Below, one piece after another: positions 43,504-51,979 of a stretch of 64,000 bases of DNA. Below the pieces are notes generated by a model. That model had not been told where the DNA came from, made no database searches, and saw only the letters and a program-made list of their open reading frames with translations. How positions within the stretch are numbered: position 1 is the stretch's first letter; each line of letters opens with the position of its first letter. The stretch comes from UBA1181 sp963654355 (GTDB lineage: Bacteria; Bacteroidota; Bacteroidia; Bacteroidales; Paludibacteraceae). The position numbers and the translations under genes were made by a program. The stretch spans positions 166,223 through 230,222 of the forward strand of contig CAVKBM010000001.1 of the NCBI GenBank assembly GCA_963654355.1, in the 5' to 3' direction.

Positions 43504-44625
43504 TTATAAGAAAAATTGTTCGTAGTTATCTCTTGAAATTACTTTAAAAGTAGCTTTGGGGTAGGCGTTGGAAAAGGAGAGTGGTGCAGATGGGTTGCGT
43601 CGAGGATTCCACTTGAATTCAAATGCCGATAGCGTTCCGTCTATTTCCTCTATGTAGTCAATCTCCTGCCGTGCTGTTGTGCGCCAAAAATATCCTTTCG
43701 CATACGATTTCTCATAACTCAGTTTCTTTATTCGCTCTGACACAAGATAATTTTCAAAGAGTGCACCAATGTCTGTTCTGTTTTCAATCATTTGAAAGTT
43801 GCCTATGATGGCGTTCCTAATACCGCAGTCCCAGAAATAGATTTTGCGAGCGAATTTCAACTCATTTCGCAGATTCCTACTATACGAGCCTAAACGAAAG
43901 ATAATATAAGATTGCTCTAACAATGTAACGTAACTTTCTACCGTCTTTGGATCAAGTCCACAAGTCTGTGATAACTCGTTGTATGAGACCTCTGACCCCA
44001 TCTGCAAAGCAAGTGCCTGAAGCAATTTTACCAATTTACCGCTCTTCTTTATTTTGTCAAATGAAAGAATGTCTTTGTATAGGTAACTATCTGCTAATTC
44101 ATTGAGTATCAGTCGCTCTTCTCCATTGCTCACAACCACATCTGGGTAGCACCCATATAGAAGTCGGTTGCCAATCAATCTTTTTTCTTCCAAAAGACCA
44201 TTGTGAGTGGAAAGTTCGCTAAATGACAAAGGGAACATCTTATACTCAAATTTTCTTCCAGTCAAAGGTTCGTTAATTTTATTGGAGAGGTCGAATGAGG
44301 AACTGCCTGTCGCTATCAACTGCACATCAGGTATGTTGTCAGTAATCAGCTTCAACTTGATTCCGACATTTTCGATTCGTTGTGCTTCTTCTATGACAAC
44401 GATTTTCTTCTTGCCGATAACGGTGCGTAGCAATGTTGACGAGGCATTCTCGAAAAGCGTTCGTACGTCTTGCTCATCTCCGTTCAGCCATAATACATCG
44501 TCGTTATCTTTGTAGAGTTCGTGGAGCATGGTCGTTTTGCCCACTTGTTTTGCCCCAAAGATAATGATGGCTTTCCCCTGACCCATTCGTTGGATAATTT
44601 GTTCCTTTAAAATACGCTCAATCAT
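43504..44625 (-). CDS. AAA ATPase with DUF4143 domain
   Basis: This 373-residue protein has an N-terminal AAA-type ATPase domain with Walker A GAKQVGKTT (about residue 25), a Walker-B-like KKIVVIEEAQRIE and the sensor-like IATGSSSFDLS. A winged-helix-like middle segment follows (YNELSQTCGLDPKTVESYVTLLEQ, about 215-240). It ends in a DUF4143 C-terminal domain with the restriction-nuclease-like pattern FWRTTARQEIDYIEE and AFEFKWN. The family is abundant and mobile in Bacteroidota and archaea, and its function is unproven. The gene is alone on its strand between a plus-strand operon and the polysaccharide locus, behind three direct repeats (44652-44727), suggesting acquisition as an independent cassette. 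Confidence 0.85.
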   Translation of the reverse strand: MIERILKEQIIQRMGQGKAIIIFGAKQVGKTTMLHELYKDNDDVLWLNGDEQDVRTLFENASSTLLRTVIGKKKIVVIEEAQRIENVGIKLKLITDNIPDVQLIATGSSSFDLSNKINEPLTGRKFEYKMFPLSFSELSTHNGLLEEKRLIGNRLLYGCYPDVVVSNGEERLILNELADSYLYKDILSFDKIKKSGKLVKLLQALALQMGSEVSYNELSQTCGLDPKTVESYVTLLEQSYIIFRLGSYSRNLRNELKFARKIYFWDCGIRNAIIGNFQMIENRTDIGALFENYLVSERIKKLSYEKSYAKGYFWRTTARQEIDYIEEIDGTLSAFEFKWNPRRNPSAPLSFSNAYPKATFKVISRDNYEQFFL

Positions 44626-44651
44626 ACTTTAATCTATATTACTAAAACGAA

Positions 44652-44727
44652 CCAAAAATATTATGGTTTCCTTCCAATCCCAAAAATATCACGATTTTTA
44701 AGGAATCAATTCCAAAAATATTATGAT
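44652..44727 (-). repeat. Three direct repeats, consensus CCAAAAATATTATGRT on the plus strand, before the DUF4143 gene
   Basis: Copies at 44652-44667, 44680-44695 and 44712-44727, spaced 28 and 32 bases. Read on the minus strand each contains TATTTTTG, which fits the TAnnTTTG -7 element, so they are either tandem promoters or operator sites overlapping promoters. The nearest copy lies 27 bases before the start codon. Confidence 0.7.
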
Positions 44728-44877
44728 ATTTATGGAATTGAATATTAGAGAGACTAAATTCTATCAATAGGATAGGGCTGGTAGACTTGCATTTCTCTTC
44801 ATTAAAGAGAGGCGAACGAAGTGTCTGTTAAAGTTAATGTTGTAAATTCGTGTCTTGAACGGATTAAGAGGTGTGTT

Positions 44878-45726
44878 ATGAATCGTAATAAGGTACTAAT
44901 TCTTGTTGTATTGTACAAAGCAACATTGCAGGAAAGTTCAACGATACGATGTTTAAAAACGTATTTGAAGGATTCGCAGTTTCCATATAAGGTTTTAGTA
45001 TATAATAATTATCCAGAGATAGAAATCTGTTCAGATGATGCTTATGATTGTGAGATTGTAAACGCTGAGAGAAATGAATTCTTGGTAGGGCCTTATAATT
45101 TTGCGTGGAAGAAGGCTATATCTGAGGGTTATGATTGGTTGCTGTTGTTCGACCAAGACAGTGCACCGACGATGGAGTATTTCACGGAATTAGGTGAGAA
45201 ACTGAATTGTGTTGATGCAAAGACGGCTGCAATCGTACCGTTGATTGATAGTGAAGGTACTCGTGTGTCTCCATTCGTATTCAGTAAAAATATTGGTCCT
45301 TTTGGCTTAAAACCAGAAACGAGGGAGAATCTCGTTTTAAAGAGTGATGAATACTTGAGTGCAATCAATTCCTGTGCGTGCATGCGAGTTGAAGCGATTT
45401 CTTCAATTAATGGTTTCTCGCAAGAATTCCCCTTGGATTATTTAGACTTGTGGATTTTCTTGGAGTTCTACAAAAAAGGATATACGGTAGTAACGATGTC
45501 GGTTAAAGTACAGCATTCTCTTTCTATAGCAAAAAAGTCTTTCCGTCCAATGGGCGTACCCCGTTATGTAAGTTATATGAAGGCGCGGGCTAGGTTTGCC
45601 AGAATGTTGTCGAAATCGGCTATTTTTAGGTTTAAGTTCCTTTCTTTGGGTGTCGCTGTTAAGTTGCTTGGTAGACCATCAGAATGGAGTTTTTTAATTC
45701 CGACTTTAAAGGCTCTTTTTTATTAA
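44878..45726 (+). CDS. Glycosyltransferase family 2 (rhamnosyltransferase-like)
   Basis: I chose the ATG at 44878 (MNRNKVLILVVLYKATL, 282 residues) because AAGAGG lies 7 bases before it and the GT-A fold starts at once; an in-frame GTG lies at 44821. The metal-binding signature appears as LLLFDQDSAPT (about residue 82-92). A later LDYLDLWIFLEFYKKGY segment supplies the acceptor-side Asp. Similar proteins are annotated as rhamnosyltransferases in O-antigen loci, but the sugar is not determinable. It is the first of three plus-strand transferases facing the export genes. Confidence 0.85.
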   Translation: MNRNKVLILVVLYKATLQESSTIRCLKTYLKDSQFPYKVLVYNNYPEIEICSDDAYDCEIVNAERNEFLVGPYNFAWKKAISEGYDWLLLFDQDSAPTMEYFTELGEKLNCVDAKTAAIVPLIDSEGTRVSPFVFSKNIGPFGLKPETRENLVLKSDEYLSAINSCACMRVEAISSINGFSQEFPLDYLDLWIFLEFYKKGYTVVTMSVKVQHSLSIAKKSFRPMGVPRYVSYMKARARFARMLSKSAIFRFKFLSLGVAVKLLGRPSEWSFLIPTLKALFY

Positions 45727-45871
45727 ATGGGTGGATTATAATTCATTACACTTTTTTGCATTAGGCAAATTTCAATAAAGAAGAGTCTTTTTTTGTTGAA
45801 CTAAATGATTGCACTGTCGCTTTCGTGTTTAAATCCTTTGTTGAGTATCCCATACAAAAAACAATATTTTA

Positions 45872-45879
45872 TATTTTTG
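45872..45879 (+). promoter_or_regulatory. Possible -7 element before the second glycosyltransferase
   Basis: TATTTTTG fits TAnnTTTG and lies 20 bases before the ATG at 45900, in a 173-base gap. No convincing -33. Confidence 0.35.
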
Positions 45880-45899
45880 CGTATAATTTTCTTTAGGTT

Positions 45900-46634
45900 A
45901 TGATATCAGTATGTATGGCGACATATAATGGGGAGAAGTATTTGGAAGAGCAACTAAAATCAATACTCTCTCAAATAGGTGCTGACGATGAGGTGGTCAT
46001 TTCGGATGATAACTCATCGGATGGAACTATGTCCGTCATAGCGTCGTTTAATGATCCTCGTATAAGGATATACGTCAATAAGAAATGTAAAGATGAGCAA
46101 AAGACAAACAAGGTTGTAAAGAATTTTGAAAATGCACTTCGTCATGCGAAGGGTGATTATATATTTCTCTCCGATCAAGATGATATATGGAAAGAAGGAA
46201 GAATTAGTGAAGTTATGCCACTTCTAAAAGTTAAAGATTTAGTGGTATCCGATTGTCAGATTATAGATGCAAATGGAGTTGAACTTTCAAATTCATTGTT
46301 TTGTCAATTAAATTCTAATCGTGGCTTCTTTAAGAATCTTTATAGAAATACGTATGTGGGATGTACTATGGCTTTTACTCGTAGATTGTTGGAATATGTG
46401 TTGCCGTTCCCGAAAAATATACCTATGCACGATAGTTGGATTGGTATGAATGCTGATATTGCTGGTTTTGATGTTTTGTTTTTGGATAAGCCTTTGATTG
46501 AATATCGTAGACATAATGATAATATTTCATCATGTTCGGAGAAGAGTCGTCGTCCGATGTTAAGAAGACTAAAGGATCGTTTTGTTTTGATATTCTACCT
46601 TCTAAGGAAGAAATACTCGGCAATTTTTGTCTGA
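45900..46634 (+). CDS. Glycosyltransferase family 2
   Basis: This 244-residue GT-A enzyme begins MISVCMATYNGEKYLEEQLKSIL, with the nucleotide-binding SDDNSSDGT and the DxD-type metal motif FLSDQDDIW at about residue 86-94. The acceptor-binding MHDSWIG motif follows near residue 178. The C-terminus is basic, suggesting peripheral association with the inner membrane. It is a close relative of the next gene (shared TYNGEKYLxEQLxSIL at the protein level and a shared ATAATGGGGAGAAGTAT at the DNA level), so the two probably arose by duplication. Confidence 0.9.
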   Translation: MISVCMATYNGEKYLEEQLKSILSQIGADDEVVISDDNSSDGTMSVIASFNDPRIRIYVNKKCKDEQKTNKVVKNFENALRHAKGDYIFLSDQDDIWKEGRISEVMPLLKVKDLVVSDCQIIDANGVELSNSLFCQLNSNRGFFKNLYRNTYVGCTMAFTRRLLEYVLPFPKNIPMHDSWIGMNADIAGFDVLFLDKPLIEYRRHNDNISSCSEKSRRPMLRRLKDRFVLIFYLLRKKYSAIFV

Positions 46635-46675
46635 TTTTTTGAATTTAAAACAAAGGTGTAAAACCGTGTGGAAAT

Positions 46676-47506
46676 ATGAAAAAGGTTTGTATCTTATTAT
46701 CCACTTATAATGGGGAGAAGTATCTGAAGGAACAATTAAATTCAATTCTTGCTCAAACGTATACAGAGTGGACGTTATACATCAGGGATGATGGTTCGAT
46801 TGATGCCACATCTGCAATTATTGATTCGTATGTTGCAAAGTATAAGAACATTAAGAGAATTCCATCGGAAGGAAATGTAGGGGTCGTTCGTTCGTTTGAA
46901 TTTCTGTTGAAAAGTGTGGAGGCGGATTATTACTCGTTTTGCGATCAAGATGATTTTTGGCTGCCCTTTAAACTACAGAAATCAATGGATAAGATATTGG
47001 AGATAGAGAAAAAAACTCCAAATGTGCCAGTTGGTGTTTTTTGTGATGCTAAGGTTGTAGATGAGAAGCTGAAAGAAATTTATCCGTCATTTTGGAAGAT
47101 ATCACGAATAAAACCTTCTTTGTTGGACACTTTTGAACGGTTAGCTGTCCATAATGTTGCTGCAGGATGTACTATGGTAATAAACCATGCGGCAAAAGTT
47201 TGTTCCCTCCCTTTTGTGAAAGAAGTTAGGATGCATGATTATTGGATTTTGCTTTCTATCCTATCGAAAGGAGGAAAATTGTCGTATGTAGATGAAGCTT
47301 TGATGCTATATAGACAACATGGAGGTAATGTGATTGGTGCTCATGAAGAAAATAATGGTTATGTTATCAAAAAGTTTAAAGCATTAGGTGCGGTGCTCAA
47401 TGATAACAAGAAACAATTGAGAATGTTATCAAAACTTGGTTTTAATTCTCTTCCCCAATATTTCTACTATAAAATTTGGTATTTTTTCAAATATCGAAGC
47501 GTATAG
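46676..47506 (+). CDS. Glycosyltransferase family 2
   Basis: This 276-residue GT-A enzyme starts MKKVCILLSTYNGEKYLKEQLNSIL, with the RDDGSIDATSAI nucleotide site, the metal motif SFCDQDDFW (about residue 82-90) and the acceptor segment VRMHDYWILLSIL. It follows the previous transferase by 41 bases and converges with the Wzy-like gene, leaving only 18 bases between the two stops. It probably adds one sugar of the repeat unit; donor and linkage are not determinable. Confidence 0.9.
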   Translation: MKKVCILLSTYNGEKYLKEQLNSILAQTYTEWTLYIRDDGSIDATSAIIDSYVAKYKNIKRIPSEGNVGVVRSFEFLLKSVEADYYSFCDQDDFWLPFKLQKSMDKILEIEKKTPNVPVGVFCDAKVVDEKLKEIYPSFWKISRIKPSLLDTFERLAVHNVAAGCTMVINHAAKVCSLPFVKEVRMHDYWILLSILSKGGKLSYVDEALMLYRQHGGNVIGAHEENNGYVIKKFKALGAVLNDNKKQLRMLSKLGFNSLPQYFYYKIWYFFKYRSV

Positions 47507-47524
47507 TCAACATCACTTGCAGTG

Positions 47525-48727
47525 TCAGGGTCGTTTTTGAGGAAAGCATCTGTTTTTTATGTTCAGAAGATTATTCTTTGTCATAAAGAATGGAATGAAG
47601 AGAAGTATAAATGTTTTTAGATTGATGGCAAAGATGGAAAAAAACTGGTCTGCTGCGTATTGCATAACAAGTATTCCTGTGATGACTGCATAGATCAAAA
47701 GATGAAAATTGCTTCCTGTTTGCGCCTTCCTGAAGAAATATCCATAAAGGAAACCGAGCAAGATGGAGAAAATGATAATTCCCCATATCCCAAAGTCAAC
47801 ATAGAAAGGATAGAGTGTGGTGTATGTGTTTGTTGGAATTGGTTTGTACACCCATTCAAGAATTGGATTAATAGATTCTATGTCGGATAGTCCAAGTTTG
47901 TAGAACATACTGTAAAATGCTCTGAAGACATTTTCTCCCCAATGCAATGCAGTGCAAGGTTCAAGGGTGTCAAAGGCGAAGAAATTGCCGAGAATATAGA
48001 GAGAAACGGCACTTCTCTTGGCATCCGAAATGTTAATAGAATGTCGTATTGACTGAAGTAACAGAAAGAATACAAGTAGAATACCAAATCCTCCCAAAAT
48101 CTGTTTTATTGAAATTCTCTTTTTGAAATAGAGAATGACACACGCATAGAGGAAGATGTTTAGGAATGTTATTTTTGACATAGAGACGATGCCATATAGT
48201 AAAAAGCAGAAGGTGGCAACAAGTAATCTCCATTTCTTTTTCTTGTCGTAACACAACAGTTCCAACATAAAAGAGCATTGAGTTACAAGGACGATAAGTC
48301 CGCCTAATGTGTCATGATATCCGCTTCCTTGTCCTAAAGCAGCCATTCTTAGATCAAAAGCCCATTGACCAGTTTCTCCATTTGTAATGGCGGTTTTTGC
48401 AAAAAGAATAAGCTTGGGAATGATGAAAACAGAGACAGTTAGGTATATGTCGCGAAGGGTTTTACTTGGTTCGTTTAATTTAGAGTCTTGAAATGTTGCG
48501 GATTGTGGAATCGCGGAAGAGAAACAAATTCCTGCCATCCACAAGAAAACACAAACGTAGAAATTGAGGCTTAGTGTTGGAAGTTGGGGTGAATGGAATA
48601 ACAAGAGAATCATGCAGGCTATCCATACGGCACTCGTCAGTACGGATGGCGAGAAAATATTGTTCTTGGAATATGCTAATCCAATGACCAAGAAAAATAT
48701 AGCGATTATTATTAGAATAAAGGTCAT
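47525..48727 (-). CDS. Wzy-like oligosaccharide repeat-unit polymerase
   Basis: I chose the ATG at 48727 (MTFILIIIAIFFLVIGLAYSK, 400 residues), which opens a transmembrane helix; upstream in-frame codons overlap the EpsG-like gene. The protein is almost entirely membrane helices (about eleven) with a larger external loop after the middle (NISDAKRSAVSLYILGN, GENVFRAFYSMFYKLG) and a late DFGIWGIIIFSILLGFLYGYFF segment seen in oligosaccharide repeat-unit polymerases. Wzy joins lipid-linked repeat units on the periplasmic side. It is last in a minus-strand unit with EpsG-like and flippase genes. Confidence 0.7.
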   Translation of the reverse strand: MTFILIIIAIFFLVIGLAYSKNNIFSPSVLTSAVWIACMILLLFHSPQLPTLSLNFYVCVFLWMAGICFSSAIPQSATFQDSKLNEPSKTLRDIYLTVSVFIIPKLILFAKTAITNGETGQWAFDLRMAALGQGSGYHDTLGGLIVLVTQCSFMLELLCYDKKKKWRLLVATFCFLLYGIVSMSKITFLNIFLYACVILYFKKRISIKQILGGFGILLVFFLLLQSIRHSINISDAKRSAVSLYILGNFFAFDTLEPCTALHWGENVFRAFYSMFYKLGLSDIESINPILEWVYKPIPTNTYTTLYPFYVDFGIWGIIIFSILLGFLYGYFFRKAQTGSNFHLLIYAVITGILVMQYAADQFFSIFAINLKTFILLFIPFFMTKNNLLNIKNRCFPQKRP

Positions 48728-48732
48728 ATTTG

Positions 48733-49830
48733 TTAGAATAAGGGTTCGAGTAAAATCATTTTGTTGAGGATGATGTTGTTTGCCAACATCCACCAACCAA
48801 TCAAGTAGACTATGAGTTCCATAACCGCCCTAGGCTTTATAATGTAGGTCAGAGATGGAATCAGAATGGGTAGCACGCAGTTGAAGAGTTCTTGGGTGCG
48901 CACTGCCATTCCTGGTATAGAATAGAGAAAAACATAGAAACATGAGGAGATACAACACATCTCCACCAAGGTCTTAATGTTATGGTCTATTGCGTTTAGT
49001 TTTTCTCGATAGATGAAGCAGAGGGCGATAACCGTGAGTTGAAGCAAGAAGAAGATGTTTAAGTAGTTGATGACGAAATCTTCAGCATCTTGTTTAATAA
49101 GATATGCTTTGAGTCTATATTGGAAGTATTCGTTTGGAATAAAATCTATTATGTTGACAATGTCAAGATTTGAGACATTGCAGTAAACGCAGATTAGGAA
49201 AAGTAATGTCCAAAACCTATACGTCAGGTTGAAATATTTGAAAATTGGCACTAAGAGTATCAAGTATGCCGAGGTGTGAAAGAAGGTCGCAATTATCGTA
49301 AAAATGAAGAATTTCAGATAATGGTCTTCTTTCAGATGGAAAAGTGCGATAAGTATAAAACCGATGGCAACGCCTGCACGTACTTGTGTCAACTCATGCA
49401 GAATGAACAGGTTGCAGAAATAAATGAAAAGCGTTTGCAGTTTGTTCTCCGTTAGTTTGTAGATTCCGTAGGTGTTGGTGGTAACTCCTAATAGTGCGTA
49501 AATGCTGAAGATGATAGAGAGGTTAGTCTCTTCCGATAAAGTAGAAAAATGCTTGATGAAAGTGGCAAGAATAGAGTAACTAAATTCGGTGTATAACAGG
49601 GATTTATACTTGCTAATGTCATTAAGTAGTAGGTCTAATGGAGGAGCTAATTTGTATAATCTTTGATAGATATCGTAATCGACGCTGACCTTGAAATCGT
49701 GCAGAAGTGTGTATAGCAATAGGATGAAACTTAAGAACACATAAATTCTGTTATTCTCTTGTTTGCTAAATCGACAAGAAACAATCGAGAAGAAGTTTAT
49801 TAATATTCCTATTGCAATGATTGTTATCAT
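48733..49830 (-). CDS. EpsG-family polysaccharide membrane protein
   Basis: This 365-residue polytopic membrane protein with about ten helices carries the EpsG-type N-terminal pattern with a conserved SVDYDIYQRLY (D-x-x-x-Y) motif after the second helix. EpsG proteins are thought to polymerise exopolysaccharide units in Gram-positive bacteria and are frequent in Bacteroidota capsule loci. Its stop lies 5 bases before the start of the Wzy-like gene, and its start lies 4 bases after the flippase stop, so all three are one transcription unit. Having two polymerase-like proteins side by side is unusual; one may act as a ligase or modify a different polymer. Confidence 0.7.
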   Translation of the reverse strand: MITIIAIGILINFFSIVSCRFSKQENNRIYVFLSFILLLYTLLHDFKVSVDYDIYQRLYKLAPPLDLLLNDISKYKSLLYTEFSYSILATFIKHFSTLSEETNLSIIFSIYALLGVTTNTYGIYKLTENKLQTLFIYFCNLFILHELTQVRAGVAIGFILIALFHLKEDHYLKFFIFTIIATFFHTSAYLILLVPIFKYFNLTYRFWTLLFLICVYCNVSNLDIVNIIDFIPNEYFQYRLKAYLIKQDAEDFVINYLNIFFLLQLTVIALCFIYREKLNAIDHNIKTLVEMCCISSCFYVFLYSIPGMAVRTQELFNCVLPILIPSLTYIIKPRAVMELIVYLIGWWMLANNIILNKMILLEPLF

Positions 49831-49834
49831 AACA

Positions 49835-51124
49835 TTATGATTCCTTTTTTAAGAGGTTTCTCGATTTGAATAATACGATTCCTCCAGAAATTCCAATTTC
49901 AAAAAGTTCTGCGGCTATCCATGCCACTACTGTTCCATAAATGCCCCAAATTGGTATCAATTGTAGGTTCATTGTTATGCAGGTGATGCCGACAACTAAA
50001 CCCATAATTGGAGCATATTTTTGGTATCCTAAACCATAAAGTCCTTGGATGGTAACAAGATTAGCAATGGAGACCAACAATGGCATGCAACTGAAAATTC
50101 GCACAATCGGTATAGATGGCAAAAACTCACTTCCTAAGAGAATGTGTATCAAAAGGGGACTAAAAAGCAGCGTGAGTAGACTGAATCCTAAGGCAAATAG
50201 TATAATATATCTGCCTACCTTCATTAAGTAGCGTATTCCTTCTTTTTTGGATTCTGCCATTTTTCGACCGACAGAAGGGTAAATGGCGAGGTTGACTGGC
50301 ATACAGGTAACCATAAGAATACATTGTATGATCCGGTGTGCTCCTGCGTATATTCCCACTTCAAAATTATCTACAAAGAAACCAAGAATTGTGAGGTTGG
50401 CTGTCGTGTAAAGTGCTTGTAAGAAGGTGTTCAGAAATATCGGAAACGCTTTTCTGTTTTGATTGACAATTTCTGATTTTATTGAACGGCATCTTTTTAT
50501 GTCGTATTTCTTGATGACGTAGATGAAAGAACCCAATCCAAATACTGTGTAGGAGATGGATGGAAGATAGGCGTAGATGAGATAGTCTTCGGGTGAGTGG
50601 ATGAAGAAGACGGAGAGTCCCATACCGAACAACTTAATGAGAAAGTTGATGATTGACATGCCTTTCATCTCCTCGATGCCTTGAAAGAACCAGGTCGGGA
50701 AATAGGTGAATCCGATATTGATACCGAACAAGCAGAGGTAGAGAGGTAAATCTTCTCTTACTCTTCCCCAAAATATGGAAAGTATGATTAGACAAAGGAA
50801 AGTGAACCCTAACAATATCGATTTGGAAGCAATGACACTCCAAAAAATCTGTGAAACTTTCTCTTTGTCGTCTTTGTGAATGGCAATCTCTCGTGTGGCG
50901 GAATACTCAAAACCGAAAGTGATGATGATGGTGAGGTATTGGATGATGTTCTGTGCGTAACAGATTCTTCCGATTGTTTCAACTCCTAATGCTCGTGTGA
51001 TGAATGGAAAAACAGCAATTGGAATAAGATAGTTGGCAATCTGGAGCAGACCCAATGAAGCCATATTCCCCAAAATTGTGGAATGTGACTTTATTTGATT
51101 GACTATTGTCTCCTTAATACTCAC
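49835..51124 (-). CDS. Oligosaccharide flippase (Wzx, MATE/PST family)
   Basis: This 429-residue protein from a GTG start (MSIKETIVNQIKSH) has twelve to fourteen membrane helices. The N-terminal region (NMASLGLLQIANYLIPIAVFPFITRALGVETIG) is typical of polysaccharide-transport flippases. Wzx moves undecaprenyl-diphosphate-linked repeat units across the inner membrane. It heads the minus-strand unit wzx-epsG-wzy. No initiating phosphoglycosyltransferase or nucleotide-sugar gene is in the window, so those must be elsewhere. Confidence 0.9.
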   Translation of the reverse strand: MSIKETIVNQIKSHSTILGNMASLGLLQIANYLIPIAVFPFITRALGVETIGRICYAQNIIQYLTIIITFGFEYSATREIAIHKDDKEKVSQIFWSVIASKSILLGFTFLCLIILSIFWGRVREDLPLYLCLFGINIGFTYFPTWFFQGIEEMKGMSIINFLIKLFGMGLSVFFIHSPEDYLIYAYLPSISYTVFGLGSFIYVIKKYDIKRCRSIKSEIVNQNRKAFPIFLNTFLQALYTTANLTILGFFVDNFEVGIYAGAHRIIQCILMVTCMPVNLAIYPSVGRKMAESKKEGIRYLMKVGRYIILFALGFSLLTLLFSPLLIHILLGSEFLPSIPIVRIFSCMPLLVSIANLVTIQGLYGLGYQKYAPIMGLVVGITCITMNLQLIPIWGIYGTVVAWIAAELFEIGISGGIVLFKSRNLLKKES

Positions 51125-51153
51125 TCTCGATTTTATCTTATGTTTTAATCGTT

Positions 51154-51936
51154 CTATTTTGTCAAGATACTGTAAGCTTCTTGAATTTCACGAAACTTTT
51201 CAGTGGATTTTTTCATCTCTTCTTCCGAAGCATCTACCTGTCTGTCTGGGTGATATTGCAACGCCAATTGCCTATATGCCTTTTTGATGGATTTTTCTTC
51301 GGCATCCGAGCTGAGTCCTAACACTTTCAATGCCCATATACGATCTTTAGAGACAGAAGTGGTGGACTGTTGACTTGATTGCTGTTGTCTGTGTCTTCCT
51401 CGGTTATCATTGCTTTCTTTCCATTGGTATCCGTAGGTGTAGTAGGTCTGCATATGGTTGAAATCAACAATGCGGATGCGAGTGAAGCGAGCGAATTGTT
51501 GCAGTAACTCTGCTTCTTCGTCGCTGATTTGACCATCGGCGATGGCAATTTGAAATAGCATGTTGAGAACAGCCAACCGCCCTTGGTAAGAGACTTGTTG
51601 GTTGATGCGGATACAAGCTGGCCTAATATCTGCTTGGTTGAAGTTAACGGATTTTAAACAGTCTCGTAACGATAGGAGTATGCGTTTGGCACTTGCTTCG
51701 TCATAGTTCTTTATCAAGAATGCTTTTACCGACTTGAGTTCTCTCTGAGTCGCTACTCCGTCGGCCATCATCATGCAGGCAACGATGAAGACGAGCGAGT
51801 CTTCTAATGTCATGCTTTGTCTGCTGCTATTGCCATACGCATTTGAAGAGGATTGAGAAGATCGCTCTTCCGAGTCAGATCCGAAAATCAGTCGGTAGAT
51901 GAAGTAAATAGCGAGCGCAAAGAGAACATATTGCAT
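51154..51936 (-). CDS. Membrane-anchored J-domain protein with TerB-like domain (DjlA-like)
   Basis: This 260-residue protein has an N-terminal membrane helix (YVLFALAIYFIYRLIFG), a Ser-rich linker, a TerB-like helical domain (about 45-160, VFIVACMMMADGVATQRELKSVKAFL and AIADGQISDEEAELLQ), a Gln/Ser linker and a C-terminal J domain (about 197-260) with the essential HPD in ALQYHPDRQ. This is the DjlA layout: an inner-membrane co-chaperone that recruits DnaK. It precedes the flippase by only 29 bases on the same strand, but the functional link is more likely to be with envelope stress. Confidence 0.87.
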   Translation of the reverse strand: MQYVLFALAIYFIYRLIFGSDSEERSSQSSSNAYGNSSRQSMTLEDSLVFIVACMMMADGVATQRELKSVKAFLIKNYDEASAKRILLSLRDCLKSVNFNQADIRPACIRINQQVSYQGRLAVLNMLFQIAIADGQISDEEAELLQQFARFTRIRIVDFNHMQTYYTYGYQWKESNDNRGRHRQQQSSQQSTTSVSKDRIWALKVLGLSSDAEEKSIKKAYRQLALQYHPDRQVDASEEEMKKSTEKFREIQEAYSILTK

Positions 51937-51979
51937 GGTTGATACTTTCTTGGAGGTGCTTGGTTTGGAAATGAGATTG

